Assembly: GCA_022592435.1 (NCBI GenBank) | Contig: JABYQS010000723.1 | Coordinates: forward strand, 1 to 14,664 | Origin: Cerioporus squamosus | Lineage: Eukaryota > Basidiomycota > Agaricomycetes > Polyporales > Polyporaceae | Reading direction: 5' to 3' | DNA length: 14,664 nt | Part shown: in pieces, positions 1 to 8,664 of the stretch | Position numbering within the stretch: position 1 is the first letter of the stretch | How the letters are laid out: every line of letters starts with the position of its first letter | Position numbers and translations under genes: made by a program | Notes under the pieces: generated by a model | Told to the model about the DNA's origin: nothing | Seen by the model: the letters and a program-made list of their open reading frames with translations, nothing else | Database searches by the model: none

Positions 1-45
1 CCTATCCACCTCTCGCACCCCGCCCGCCGCTGAGCGCAGTGAACC

Positions 46-345
46 ATGTCCTCTCCGCATCCCAACTCGAACGCCATCCAGAACCAAACACGGTCTGCAA
101 ACCAGACTCACTCGGACACGGCTCCCGGAACAACCAACGGTGGTCAAGCTCCCAGTGCTCATCCCGCGTCCTCCGAGGCCTGTGACCACCGCACGAGGTG
201 TTCAACCCAGGAGAAACGATACAGGCTCAGTCACCGACGGGCACTCACGCGGGGGGCAAGGACCGACTCCGGCGATACCAGGCGGTACTATCCCTCTAGT
301 ACCGGCGGCGTTCATGCTGCGTCTAGCGGTGTAAACGGCAGTTGA
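46..345 (+). other. Possible 5' end or remnant of an unrecognised gene
   Basis: A 99-codon open frame starts at an ATG in a good fungal context (AACC before ATG) after a pyrimidine-rich leader, much like the starts of the KRS1 and Hsp110 genes further on. The first 40 or so residues are rich in Ser, Asn, Thr, Pro and His and look disordered. After about position 190 the downstream frame starting with GAGGTGTTC gives a more protein-like stretch (EVFNPGETIQAQ), so the real reading may change frame by a short intron or an indel. No family is recognised, the frame closes within 300 nt, and nothing convincing follows. It may be a broken gene, a gene with exons I cannot join, or chance. Confidence 0.15.
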
Positions 346-1901
346 GCTATAGTGTAGCCCTGACTTGACCTGACTGAGTTTGAATTTCACTTACTGCATT
401 TGGCAACAAGTAACTCGAACAAACAATCAGCCACCCAGCTTTCTGCTAGGTTTCCCTGCGTCGTTTCGCAGCTGTTGAGCCTGGAAACATGTTGAGAGGC
501 ATTGAGTATATGGGCCAACAATATGAGGGTGTCGCTGCAGGAGGGGATTTGCGATGTGAGGTGGAAAAATCACATAGTGCTAGCACTGCTTGCAGCAGGG
601 CACTTTTGGCCCACAATATGGGATTTTGAGCTTCTCCTGCTGGGTACGGCACCCTATGCTACCTTCCTTTGCGCTCAAATAATGCAGGAGTCAATGTGGA
701 GATTTTCTTGTCTATACGAGTCCGAAGGAATACACCAGATCTGTGCGAACGCGCATCAGACAGTGGTTCTACTCTTGCCGGCGCGTTAGCGCCGGGCAGA
801 AAATTAAAGCTACCTCCCAAGGATCTCAGAAATGCGCATACAATGGCCTATGAGGTGCTCGAGGTATCATGGAATTAATTTCTGTTGAGGGAAGCCGCAG
901 AGAGCCTGTGCGGCCTGCGGCCGCGATTTAATTTATTTAATTTCATTTAATTTCTGAAGCGCCGCTACGCCTATAAGTCAAGAGCCGTGTAAACGGCATC
1001 CTCAGAAGTGGCCCTCCACAGTGTCCACTCTGCGCGTTGCGCCAATGTACGGTTCATGTGAGCACGAGTGCATGGAAGGCGCCGTATGGCTCCGGTGGAG
1101 TCGATGGCTTCGTGGTACCTGGCGAATATCTGTTCAGCTTTCCACATGCCGGGAGCAGCGGAGGTACTCGCGGCGCAGTCGGCACTGCGCAGGCGGGCAC
1201 ACCCGGCTCTTCGTCGCATGCCCCTGCTGCAGGACAAGCTGCTACCACTAGTACTGGTCACACCGCGGCACGTCCTCATGCGAAAGCAGGAAAACCCAGG
1301 TCTACAAAGGTCTGTTTCCATCTTGCTGTGTTACGTAACTTCGAGAGTAGCCCGGCTGACTTAACCACCACACCGGCCAACAGAAGAAGCGTACGCGGCC
1401 ACAATGAGCACTTGACCGTGTGGAAAGTGCATTTTCCGGCCGTGGACTAGATACCAAGGCACGATGAGCGAGGGCTACACCTGTATACATAGTCAGGAAT
1501 AATGCGATGGCGTTCAGTGTATGTTTCACCCAAATTTTGTTTGAGTACGCGATGCCCCTCGCCGCGAGAAGCGACGAGCATGCCTCCTCTCCGGCCAGCT
1601 GCGGCTTAGGTATGTACCTACATGTGCGGCGCAACCTCGGCCTCTCGTCGCGGTCGCCTCTCAGCTCGCGAAAGTTGCACTTGAAGTGATGGACGGGAAG
1701 TCGGAAGGCCGGGCCTGGACTCCGCGTAAAAGGTGTTGTGGCGTGTTTGTTCGCAGTGGCGGCCAGAGTGAAGACAGGCGAAAGAAGTCGTGAGCACGTC
1801 TGACCCGCTGCGCTGTACATCCTCCCTGTCTGTGCTCGTCGGAGAGCGTCGTCGCCGTCTCTGTTTCCTCGTCGTCCGTTTGCTGTTCGCGCATCCTCGC
1901 C
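346..1901. other. Gene-poor stretch and GGC1 upstream region
   Basis: About 1.55 kb without a gene I can support. A 137-codon open stretch at 1037-1450 (+) encodes a Gly/Ser/Ala/Thr-rich, low-complexity sequence including DGFVVPGEYLFSFPHAG; it has no recognised family and no clear exon partners. Other open frames here, including a 172-codon one on the minus strand at 1302-1820, are compositionally unlike proteins and lie across the presumed GGC1 promoter. Roughly the last 200 nt before 1902 are pyrimidine-rich, with runs such as GTCTCTGTTTCCTCGTCG, as is common just upstream of fungal start codons. No LTR, terminal inverted repeat or transposase was seen. Confidence 0.4.
926..953. repeat. Three copies of the 9-mer ATTTAATTT
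   Basis: ATTTAATTT occurs at 926-934, 935-943 and 945-953, the first two abutting and the third after one C. It forms a pure-AT islet in otherwise GC-rich DNA, next to a GC palindrome (GCGGCCGC) just upstream. The role is unknown; it could be a simple AT-rich element or a remnant of slippage. Confidence 0.5.
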
Positions 1902-3245
1902 ATGGCCCCCCAGCTCAATGTCAAGGGCAGCGACTCCGCTACCGCTCGCATTCTCGGGTCTGGAGCTTCAGGTGCGTCTGCTCGCGGCACCTGCACGACT
2001 TCATATCTGACGGACTTGGGTGTGCGTGGCAGGCATCGCTGAGCTTCTCATCTTCCACCCGGTGGACACGATCGCGAAGCGGCTGATGAGCAACAAGTCC
2101 AAGGTGCGCACTCGCCGTACCGCTGGCATCTTTTCACGGTGCTCACACCCCCGCTCCCTGTTTCCCATTCATTCCGCGCGCAGGTGTCGGCCTCCACGCT
2201 CTCCACGATTATCTTTAAGGACTACGCGACCGCGCCCCTCGGCCGCAAGCTTCTCTCGCTCTTCCCGGGGCTCGGGTACGCCGCGGGGTACAAGGTCACG
2301 CAGCGGATATACAAGTACGGCGGCCAGCCCTGGTTCAGCGACATCCTTTCCAGGAACTACAAGGACTCGTTCACGAATGCGTTTGGCGAGCGCAAGGGCA
2401 AGATGGTTCTGCAGGCGACCGCGGGCAGGTGAGTCGTACGACTGCTTTTTGTCGCTCGCGCTCCTGACGCGCCTCCGCGGGGAAGCTTGACTGGTATTGG
2501 TGAAGTCGTGAGTAATATCGTTTGACCTCCTGGTACCGGCCAGTGCGGCTGATAGTGCTCGTGCGCGAAGGTTCTCCTCCCTCTGGATGCGCTCAAGATC
2601 AAGCGGCAAGTGAACCCGGAGGCCTTCCGTGGTCGTGGCGTCGTCCGGATATTCCTGGAGGAGGGCACTACGCTCTACCGTGGTTGGGGATGGACAATGG
2701 CACGGAACGCCCCAGGAAGTTTCGCAGTACGTCCCGCTCTTCCTCGCCTTCTTTCGACCCTTCTTTCTACCCGCCCTTTCCACCTGTCGTCCCCGCTCAC
2801 ACTCGCGCGTCCCTCCACAGCTCTTCGGCGCGTCCGCCGTGACGAAGGAGTACGTGTTCGGCATTCAGGACTACCACAAGGCGACCTGGGGCCAGAACTT
2901 TGTCGCCTCCGTCGCCGGCGCCATCGCGTCCATCACCGTCGCCGCGCCCCTCGACACCGTCAAGACGCGCATCCAGAACGCCAACTTTGAGAGCAAGGTC
3001 TCGGGCGTCACCGTCGTCAAGGACCTCATCAAGAACGAGGGCGCGGGCGCGCTCTTCAAGGGCCTCACGCCCAAGGTGCGTCATCGTCTCTCTGGTCGCG
3101 CTTCCCGTCCTTCGCTGCGCACGGGGGGACGTGCCGTGTGCTGACGTACCCCATTCTACTGCAGATCCTCGTCGTGGGCCCGAAGCTGGTCTTCAGCTAC
3201 ACACTGGCGCAGTCCCTCATCCCCATGTTCTCGAAATACGTATGA
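1902..3245 (+). CDS. GGC1: Mitochondrial GTP/GDP carrier (Ggc1-type, SLC25 family)
   Basis: Seven exons join cleanly into 299 aa: 1902-1971, 2033-2103, 2184-2428, 2486-2507, 2571-2726, 2821-3075 and 3165-3245. All introns are GT-AG (57-94 nt). The product is an inner-membrane carrier expected to exchange mitochondrial GDP for cytosolic GTP. The three mitochondrial-carrier signatures are at HPVDTIAKR (about residues 32-40), LPLDALKIKR (139-148) and APLDTVKTR (230-238). Stretches typical of yeast Ggc1 are also present: KRLMSN, LFPGLGYAAGYKV, YKYGGQP, RGWGWTMARNAPGSFALFG and KGLTPK before GPKLVFS. The length is close to that of the yeast protein (300 aa). In yeast, loss of Ggc1 disturbs mitochondrial iron and nucleotide balance. 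The start at 1902 is the first ATG in frame and gives a normal short N-terminus. Exon 4 is only 22 nt. The gene converges on SNX3. Identification is by remembered family motifs, not by a search. Confidence 0.95.
2486..2507 (+). other. 22-nt microexon of GGC1
   Basis: This exon begins in the third base of a Ser codon and encodes LTGIGEV, part of the conserved carrier block GSLxGIGE(I/V)V. It is flanked by introns 2429-2485 (donor GTGAGT, branch-like CTGAC) and 2508-2570 (donor GTGAGT, branch-like CTGAT). Leaving it out would shift the frame and remove a conserved matrix-side segment, so its inclusion is required. Confidence 0.9.
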
Positions 3246-3709
3246 GACCTCCACTAGTCCACGCGCACCCTCTACCGACACCGACGCCCGGCATGCTCTG
3301 CCGCCCCGCACCCACCCTATGCTTACGATATAGACGCGCTCTCCCGCGAGCATAAAAGTAGTGGTACTACTGCCTTTACACCCTCTCCGCTCATTGGGTT
3401 ACCTATGCTCATCTAATAGACTGATTTCCTGGGTTAGAACTTATCTGCCAGGACCGTCGGGCCTGTCCGATGCTGATTGTGTGGTCGATGCGGCCCGCAG
3501 TGAGACACTGAGAGATGCGGAATGCGCATGATGTCATGATATCTCGTACTAACAGATACAGACAGAAAGCAAGAAACAAGCGAAACTGAGAGGCAGAGAA
3601 AGAGGAAACGTGAGTACGATCCGAGCAGAGAGAGATACGTAGGCGGTGGTGGCACAGGCTGAGAGAACGATACGAGACTCGGGGGAGAACGGGTAAGGAT
3701 GGTGCGCAA
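3246..3709. other. Convergent 3' intergenic region between GGC1 and SNX3
   Basis: This 464-nt stretch has no gene that I can support. It must hold the 3'UTRs and polyadenylation sites of both genes. A CATAAAA at 3351-3357 could serve as an AATAAA-like signal for GGC1. From about 3553 to 3650 the plus strand is strongly purine-rich, so the SNX3 transcript is pyrimidine-rich just after its stop codon. Confidence 0.6.
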
Positions 3710-4658
3710 TCACTGCCACTGGGACTTGTCCCAGCCGGGGTCCTGGAGGAACGCACAGAGCACCTTGCTGCCAGTCTGTTACACACACGCGACCGAGGGA
3801 GCGCAACGGAGCCCGAGGGCAAGGCAGAGGGAGAGAGAGAAAGAAGGCAGTGAGCACGACGACCCTTCGCGAACGTTCGAACCCAGCCAGCGGGCGAGGG
3901 GAGGGGGGGGAAACAACACGCACCTGGAGCAGCGGGTGTCCGGCGACGATGGTGAGGAAGCGCTCGAGGCCCTCGCGGCGGCTCTCGATGACCTCGTCCG
4001 AGAAGCGGTTCGTGAAGACCTTGCCGGGGAGCGGGGGGATGTTCACGCGCGTGGACTCGCGCTCGAGGATGTCCCGGAAGGCCTCGAAGTCGGAGTAGCG
4101 GCGGCGCACGACCGAGTGGCGCAGCTTGAAGGCGGGGATGTTCGTCTGCGGGTGTCGTGGGCGGGTGGTGGGGTGGGAGATGGGAATAGGAATAGGAATG
4201 GCGGGCGGGGAGAAGCGGCGTTAGCTTTGGCAGGAAGCTGGGTGGGGGAAGGGATGTCGGACGCACCTTGCACACGATCTCGTAGTCCGTGTACATCTTC
4301 CTCCCAAACCCTGCCGCAGTCACGTCAGTTCCCAGTCTGCACTCAGCCCGCCGATATGGGAGTCCGTGCCGCAGAGGGCTCGGGCAGGATGTGGAACTCG
4401 AGGAGGCGGGAAGGCCAATATTGTTACTCACCGTGTGTCTGCGGATTGCGCACCTCGATCTCCAAGAAGCTCTCCGGGACACTGTACATCTCCTCGATCT
4501 GCATCGGAAACATCGAGCGTTTCGTGAGTTAGCTGATACCTCTCTCTCGCCGAAATCCGAACATCATGCGCGGGGGATGTACTCACACTCTGCTCGCGCC
4601 CGCCGAGGCGGGGCTCGTCGAAGACACTGGCGCGCGCAAAGGGCGACACGGTGGTCAT
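3710..4658 (-). CDS. SNX3: Sorting nexin-3 (Snx3/Grd19), PX-domain protein
   Basis: Five minus-strand exons join into 156 aa: 4587-4658, 4432-4498, 4267-4310, 3924-4145 and 3710-3775. All four introns are GT-AG (88-148 nt). The product is a PX-only sorting nexin that binds phosphatidylinositol 3-phosphate on early endosomes and helps retromer recycle cargo. The signature [12 protein letters not shown] (around residues 35-46) leads into the PX domain. The PI3P pocket is visible as RRYSDF (76-81, with R77 and Y78 as the expected phosphate and stacking residues), the PPLPGK loop (98-103, K103), and the Arg pair in [11 protein letters not shown] (R117/R118). The short C-terminus ends in WDKSQWQ. 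The length is close to human (162 aa) and yeast Snx3. The start ATG at 4658 is in frame with exon 2 and gives a short, polar leader. No BAR domain is present, as expected for this subfamily. Confidence 0.95.
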
Positions 4659-5193
4659 GGTCAGGGATGGCGGGGTGGTGGTGGTGGTAGTTGTCGACGA
4701 AGCTCGGACGCGGTCGCTTGACTGTTACGTCCAACTCGGACCTCGGTCTCGAGCGCGCTATCGAGCGCGGCAGTTAGGCGCTCGACCTAGGAACGCAGCT
4801 GTGCTCCTGCGGAACGCACAGTTACGCACTACGTAGGCGGGATGGAATCCACACGCAATGATTGGAAGGAATGACAAGAATTTCATTGGGCTTTACAAAA
4901 GGGAGATATAGCATGGATCATACTGTGGATAGCTACAAATCCAAGCATCGTATGTCTTGTCCGAAGTCAGCTAGATGAGAAGAACATGTCGAGGCGTAGA
5001 TACAAGACAGACAGATAGCATCGAAAACGACGATGGGGGCGTGAGGAACCAAGAACGCGTCGATAGCGCCCATATACTTAGATGGTCAAAACATTCTTTG
5101 TAGATCGCAGCACTGTTTTTGTCGAGTCCTGACAAGTCGAGTCAGCTTTTCCTAACGAGACACAGAACGACCGAGGGTTATCGACACTCACAA
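4659..5193. other. SNX3 upstream region and 3'UTR of the downstream minus-strand gene
   Basis: This 535-nt stretch has no gene that I can support. The part next to 4658 is the SNX3 leader and promoter; on the SNX3 strand it contains a CCACCACCACCACC run close to the start codon. The part from roughly 4850 to 5193 is less GC-rich and is likely the 3'UTR of the large disordered-protein gene, with a candidate intron at 5129-5191. Where one transcript unit ends and the other begins cannot be told from sequence. Confidence 0.5.
5129..5191 (-). other. Probable 3'UTR intron of the disordered-protein gene
   Basis: On the minus strand, a consensus donor GTGAGT begins two nt after the TGA stop (5196-5194). 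A branch-like GCTGAC and an acceptor TTGTCAG follow, giving a 63-nt candidate that fits the intron size and signals of the neighbouring genes. It would not change the protein. The junction lies very close to the stop, so it need not trigger nonsense-mediated decay. Confidence 0.45.
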
Positions 5194-8100
5194 TCACGGA
5201 CGCGGAGGGATGCTATACCGCCGATCGTCTCTGTCATACGCAGGACGACCATACGGCGGCGGCGAGCGCGGAGGCAGCCTCCCCGGGGGATCCCGCGGGT
5301 CACCCCGGCGATCATACGCATACCCCACATCTCGATCTCGGTCCAGGAAGTCTCTGTCGCGCGGGGCCCCAGGGCTCGTGTTGTACCTCGGGTCGTCGTA
5401 GTACCCGCCTCCAGACGGGGGCGGGGTCCGCAAGCGCGGTGGAGGGAAGTCCGAGGGCCGACGGGGCTCGTCCCCGGGCGGGTAGTAACCCCCGCTGGGA
5501 TACGGGTCCTCTCTCGCACGCTTGAGAGGCGGGCGCAGGTCGTCGCTCGCCGTGCTCCTCCGCACCGGGCTCGGGCTGCGTGGGCGTACACGGGAGAACG
5601 GCGGGGGATCGTTGGGCGGGAACCGGGCACGGTCCCGGTCGACGTCGCGCGAGTACCCGCGATCATCGGGATACGCGTCGGAAAGTCTGGAGCTGAGCGG
5701 CCGCTGCGGTTCGTAGGCACGGGAGGCTGCCGGGGGCACGTCGGGCAGGGGAGGGTACGGCGGTCGTCGATCGCGTTCTTCACGCGCTTCCCAGGCGGGA
5801 TCGCGGTCGGGGAACCGTCCATCCCGGTCGTAGTCCCGGGCACGGTCCCATGAGCGGTCATAGTCATCTCCGTATGGCGGCCGATCGCGATCCCCTTCGC
5901 GCCATTCGCGCGAGTAACCGTGAGAGTCCCCAGGGAGTGGACGGCGAGGAGGAGGGTCACGGTCGCGGTCGCTGTCCCGGAAGGGCGGCGCTTCGCCAGC
6001 AGGTACCCAGGTCCGGTCCCGAGGAGGCGCGTAGGCGTCCGCAGGAGGTGGCGAAGGACGACGGTAGGAGGCTCGGTCAGAGAAACGTGGAGGGTCGACG
6101 TCCATGGGGTCAGGACGACGGTCACGGTCAGCGGGATACCTGTCAGGCTCTGGACGGTATGGCGGACGCGAGTCGACACGGTCCCTCAGCTCACCAGCGG
6201 GACGATACTCAGAACGTGCTGGAGAGGCAGGGCGATACGAACGGGGTTCGTCACGAACGACGGAAGAAGCTCTGTATGAGCGTGGAGGAGCCCCGCGGTC
6301 ACTCGCAGCAGGGCTAGCAGGACGAGGAAAGCGACTTGCGCCTGCAGGAGCGTAGTGACGATCTTCGGGGGCCAGTGGCGGACGCTCAGCTACGGGAGGA
6401 GCACGGGCAGGCTCAGCAAGAACTGAACGGTCATCAGCACGTCCGACCGGTCTGTCAACAGGAGCCGGGGGTCTAGCAGGCCGGTCATCAGGCGGAGGAC
6501 GGAGAGGCCGAGCGTCTGAAGCAGGAGGGTTGGAGAGACGTTCTTCCAGAGAAGGAGCTTGATTGGCTGAACGGCTGAGCCTCTCTTCCAGTCGGGGAGG
6601 TGCTTTCTCGTCAGGTCGGGCAGGCGGGGGATAGCTTAATCTCTCTTGAAGGGAAGGTACCCGACTTATCCTCTCCTCGAGCGGAACCGGACGGGCGCTG
6701 CGGTCCTCAAGGGGTGTGGGACGAGCAGATCGGTCTTCTGCAGGAAGAGGTCGAGCAGGAACAGGATCGGTGGATGCAGGTGCAGGTGCACGACTGATGC
6801 GCTCCTCCAGGATAGGTGGCCGACGGTCTTCAGCAGGCCTTGCTGACCGGTCCGGTGCAGCCGGAGGTGCCGGTGGGCGTCTGTCATCACGGGCAAGAGC
6901 TGGAGGAGCTGGAGGACGACGATCGTCGGGAGGTCTCACTGAGCGATCAACAGACGAAGCCCGAGGAGGCGGCGGATGCGGAAGAGGTGCTCGACGGTCA
7001 TCAAGAGGTAGAGGTCTGCGAGACCTGTCACTCCCGGCAGGAGAAGGCGGCCGACGCCGGTCATCAGGTGGTAAGAGTCGACGGTCATCTGCACGGTCTG
7101 CCACTGCGGGAGGCACTGGACGACGGTCTTCGGGGCGGTCCACCGGTGGAAGCAGGCGACGATCGTCAGGTCGATCCACACGATCTGGCGGCGGAGGAAG
7201 CCGACGGTCGTCACTAGGCCTGCGCTCTGCACCAGGAGGAGACAGAGGAGCTCGTCTGTCGTCTGCAGGCGGGGGTCTAGTGGAACGGTCTTCCGTTGCA
7301 GGCGGTCCGGGCGGATTCACAGGTGGACGGATGATTGCGCGTTCTTCGCCCAGGTTGCGCGGTGGCGGGCGCGGCTCCGAGCCCCTGTCATCACGGCCGT
7401 TGCCCGTCATCGAGCCCTCAGATGCCTTGGAGTCATACCGACGAACAGGAGTGTACCGAGCGTCGTAGCGTCGGTCGGTGGGCGGCGGGGGTCTTCGGTC
7501 GTCCGGACGTCGGTCATCCCGGTAGCGACTGTAGTCCAGCCGCCTATCCCGGTCACGGTCGTGGTCCCTCTCTCTGCTTCGTTCGCGCTCTCGCTCTCGC
7601 TCGCGATCGATGGACCTAGATCGGGGAGGCGGACCCCGACTGTCACTGATGCTTGGGCGGTCCCGGTCGTCATAGCCACGAGAATAGCTAGAGTCCCTAG
7701 GTCTGAGGTCTTCCTTGGAATCGGGTGGAGGGATTTTCGCGGGAACCGAGGCAGGACTCTTTGCGATCTCACCTGTGCGGCCGATCAATGCTGGAGGACC
7801 CATCCGTGGACTAGCTTCAGGCCTGTCTATCTTGCTCGAAGGCGGAGCCGTGGTAGGATTGAGCGTCGAATCGTACCGCTTCACGGGAGACGCAGTCTGT
7901 AATGTGAGAGCGCCATGAGGGACGTACAGAGGGAGACAAGGTGGAGAGGACGGTACGTTTGTCTTTGGGGCTTCGCTGACCGACAACCGATGAGGGGGTT
8001 TCCTTGGAGCATCCCGGAGATCGGGAGATGGCGGAACCACGTCCACGGGAGACGTAGAAGGATGCGCAGGTACAGCGTCAGCGGGCAGCTTACTAGCATC

Positions 8101-8664
8101 CTGAGCAGTCAAAGTCAAGCTGGGCGGTGAGGGATCCGTGGGAACTTGTTCAGGGTGCGGCGGAACATGAGACGGAGCAGAGGACGACTTGGGACCCAGA
8201 TAGATACTAGCGAGAGCAGCAGGCTGAGGGACCGGGCGAAAGAACTCGTGGTGGTTGCTCTTGATCGTCTCCTTGAGCCGTTCGAGGATCTCCAGGTCGT
8301 TCTGGCCAGGCGGAAGTGACGGCTGAGAGTGGTTCAAGACGGGGGACTGTGGATGTATTGCTTGCGGGAAGAACTGCGGCGGCTGGAACGGTGCGACGGG
8401 AGGCATGTGGGAGAAACTGTACGAGAAGGGAGCGGAGAAGGGTGGGATGGGGAACGGCGCAGGAGAGATGCCAGGTGGCTGGGCGACAGGAGGAATAGGC
8501 GTGCTTACGGCGAAAGGGGGTGACATGAGGCTGGCCGACGTGTGCTCGTCGACCGGGGAGGACATGAAAGGACCGTCTGCGCCGTCGGTGAGGGTGGTGA
8601 CGGTGCGCTCGCGAGGAGGTGCGTTGTTGCGTCCTTTGCGCTTCTTGTTTTGCCTTGTCGCCAT
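5194..8664 (-). CDS. Large disordered Pro/Arg/Asp-rich protein of unknown function
   Basis: One intronless reading frame of 1156 aa. The in-frame ATG at 8664 is chosen because the frame upstream of it opens only with a GTG; the context CACAG-ATG-GCG is good. The family is not recognised. A Lys/Arg cluster, KKRKGRN (residues about 8-14), looks like a nuclear signal. A Pro-rich region follows. The only segment that looks folded is at about 122-158 (NDLEILERLKETIKSN, then EFFRPVPQPAALASIYLGP), probably an amphipathic helix. Residues 353-375 are RE/RD dipeptides, about 383-746 are degenerate DDRR and LEERLS repeats, and the C-terminal third is rich in Arg, Asp, Pro, Tyr and Ser, with RSPSPVRR and PLKRARED. 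Such composition is seen in splicing- and RNA-associated proteins, but that is only an inference. It diverges from KRS1, sharing a 450-nt promoter region. Confidence 0.8.
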   Translation of the reverse strand: MATRQNKKRKGRNNAPPRERTVTTLTDGADGPFMSSPVDEHTSASLMSPPFAVSTPIPPVAQPPGISPAPFPIPPFSAPFSYSFSHMPPVAPFQPPQFFPQAIHPQSPVLNHSQPSLPPGQNDLEILERLKETIKSNHHEFFRPVPQPAALASIYLGPKSSSAPSHVPPHPEQVPTDPSPPSLTLTAQDASKLPADAVPAHPSTSPVDVVPPSPDLRDAPRKPPHRLSVSEAPKTNVPSSPPCLPLYVPHGALTLQTASPVKRYDSTLNPTTAPPSSKIDRPEASPRMGPPALIGRTGEIAKSPASVPAKIPPPDSKEDLRPRDSSYSRGYDDRDRPSISDSRGPPPRSRSIDRERERERERSRERDHDRDRDRRLDYSRYRDDRRPDDRRPPPPTDRRYDARYTPVRRYDSKASEGSMTGNGRDDRGSEPRPPPRNLGEERAIIRPPVNPPGPPATEDRSTRPPPADDRRAPLSPPGAERRPSDDRRLPPPPDRVDRPDDRRLLPPVDRPEDRRPVPPAVADRADDRRLLPPDDRRRPPSPAGSDRSRRPLPLDDRRAPLPHPPPPRASSVDRSVRPPDDRRPPAPPALARDDRRPPAPPAAPDRSARPAEDRRPPILEERISRAPAPASTDPVPARPLPAEDRSARPTPLEDRSARPVPLEERISRVPSLQERLSYPPPARPDEKAPPRLEERLSRSANQAPSLEERLSNPPASDARPLRPPPDDRPARPPAPVDRPVGRADDRSVLAEPARAPPVAERPPLAPEDRHYAPAGASRFPRPASPAASDRGAPPRSYRASSVVRDEPRSYRPASPARSEYRPAGELRDRVDSRPPYRPEPDRYPADRDRRPDPMDVDPPRFSDRASYRRPSPPPADAYAPPRDRTWVPAGEAPPFRDSDRDRDPPPRRPLPGDSHGYSREWREGDRDRPPYGDDYDRSWDRARDYDRDGRFPDRDPAWEAREERDRRPPYPPLPDVPPAASRAYEPQRPLSSRLSDAYPDDRGYSRDVDRDRARFPPNDPPPFSRVRPRSPSPVRRSTASDDLRPPLKRAREDPYPSGGYYPPGDEPRRPSDFPPPRLRTPPPSGGGYYDDPRYNTSPGAPRDRDFLDRDRDVGYAYDRRGDPRDPPGRLPPRSPPPYGRPAYDRDDRRYSIPPRP
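6427..7518 (-). repeat. Coding region of degenerate DDRR / LEERLS tandem repeats
   Basis: Within the disordered protein (residues about 383-746), a unit of roughly 10-15 residues recurs: Pro-rich spacer, then DDRR or EDRR, then PP or LLPP. About ten copies carry DDRR and a few EDRR or DDRS. Toward the C-terminal side, five copies change to LEERIS, LQERLS or LEERLS. Spacing is irregular, so this is an old, diverged repeat rather than a recent expansion. On the plus strand it shows as recurring GGTCATC-type words. Confidence 0.75.
7540..7608 (-). repeat. RE/RD dipeptide tract
   Basis: Residues about 353-375 of the disordered protein alternate Arg with Glu and then Asp (RERERER, then DRDRDRR). 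On the plus strand this is a run of CGCTCTCGCTCTCGCTCG-type simple sequence. Mixed-charge dipeptide tracts of this kind are common in nuclear-speckle and mRNA-processing proteins. Confidence 0.8.

Noticed and set aside
330..1000. Shared 12-mer GTGTAAACGGCA near 331 and 986
   Set aside because: A 12-nt match is expected by chance several times in a window this long and no longer similarity surrounds it.
1302..1820. 172-codon minus-strand open frame upstream of GGC1
   Set aside because: No recognisable domain, scattered Cys/His/Arg composition, and it lies over the presumed GGC1 promoter.
3866..3885. GTTCGAACCC resembling a tRNA T-loop
   Set aside because: The flanks do not form a T-arm or acceptor stem on either strand, and it lies within an SNX3 intron.
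3409..4482. 357-codon minus-strand open frame running through SNX3
   Set aside because: It reads through three SNX3 introns and only briefly matches the real frame (the exon 3 segment); spliced SNX3 explains the conserved parts.
5119..5853. 244-codon plus-strand open frame opposite the disordered-protein gene
   Set aside because: Shadow of the minus-strand coding sequence; Arg/Val/Pro composition follows from the antisense of Asp/Arg/Pro codons, with no independent start context or introns.
5178..6179. 333-codon minus-strand open frame in a second frame of the same gene
   Set aside because: Alternative frame of the biased coding sequence; the 1156-aa frame fully contains and explains it.
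6716..7468. 250-codon plus-strand Gly/Arg/Ser-rich open frame
   Set aside because: Antisense of the DDRR repeat array; the repeats account for its length and composition.
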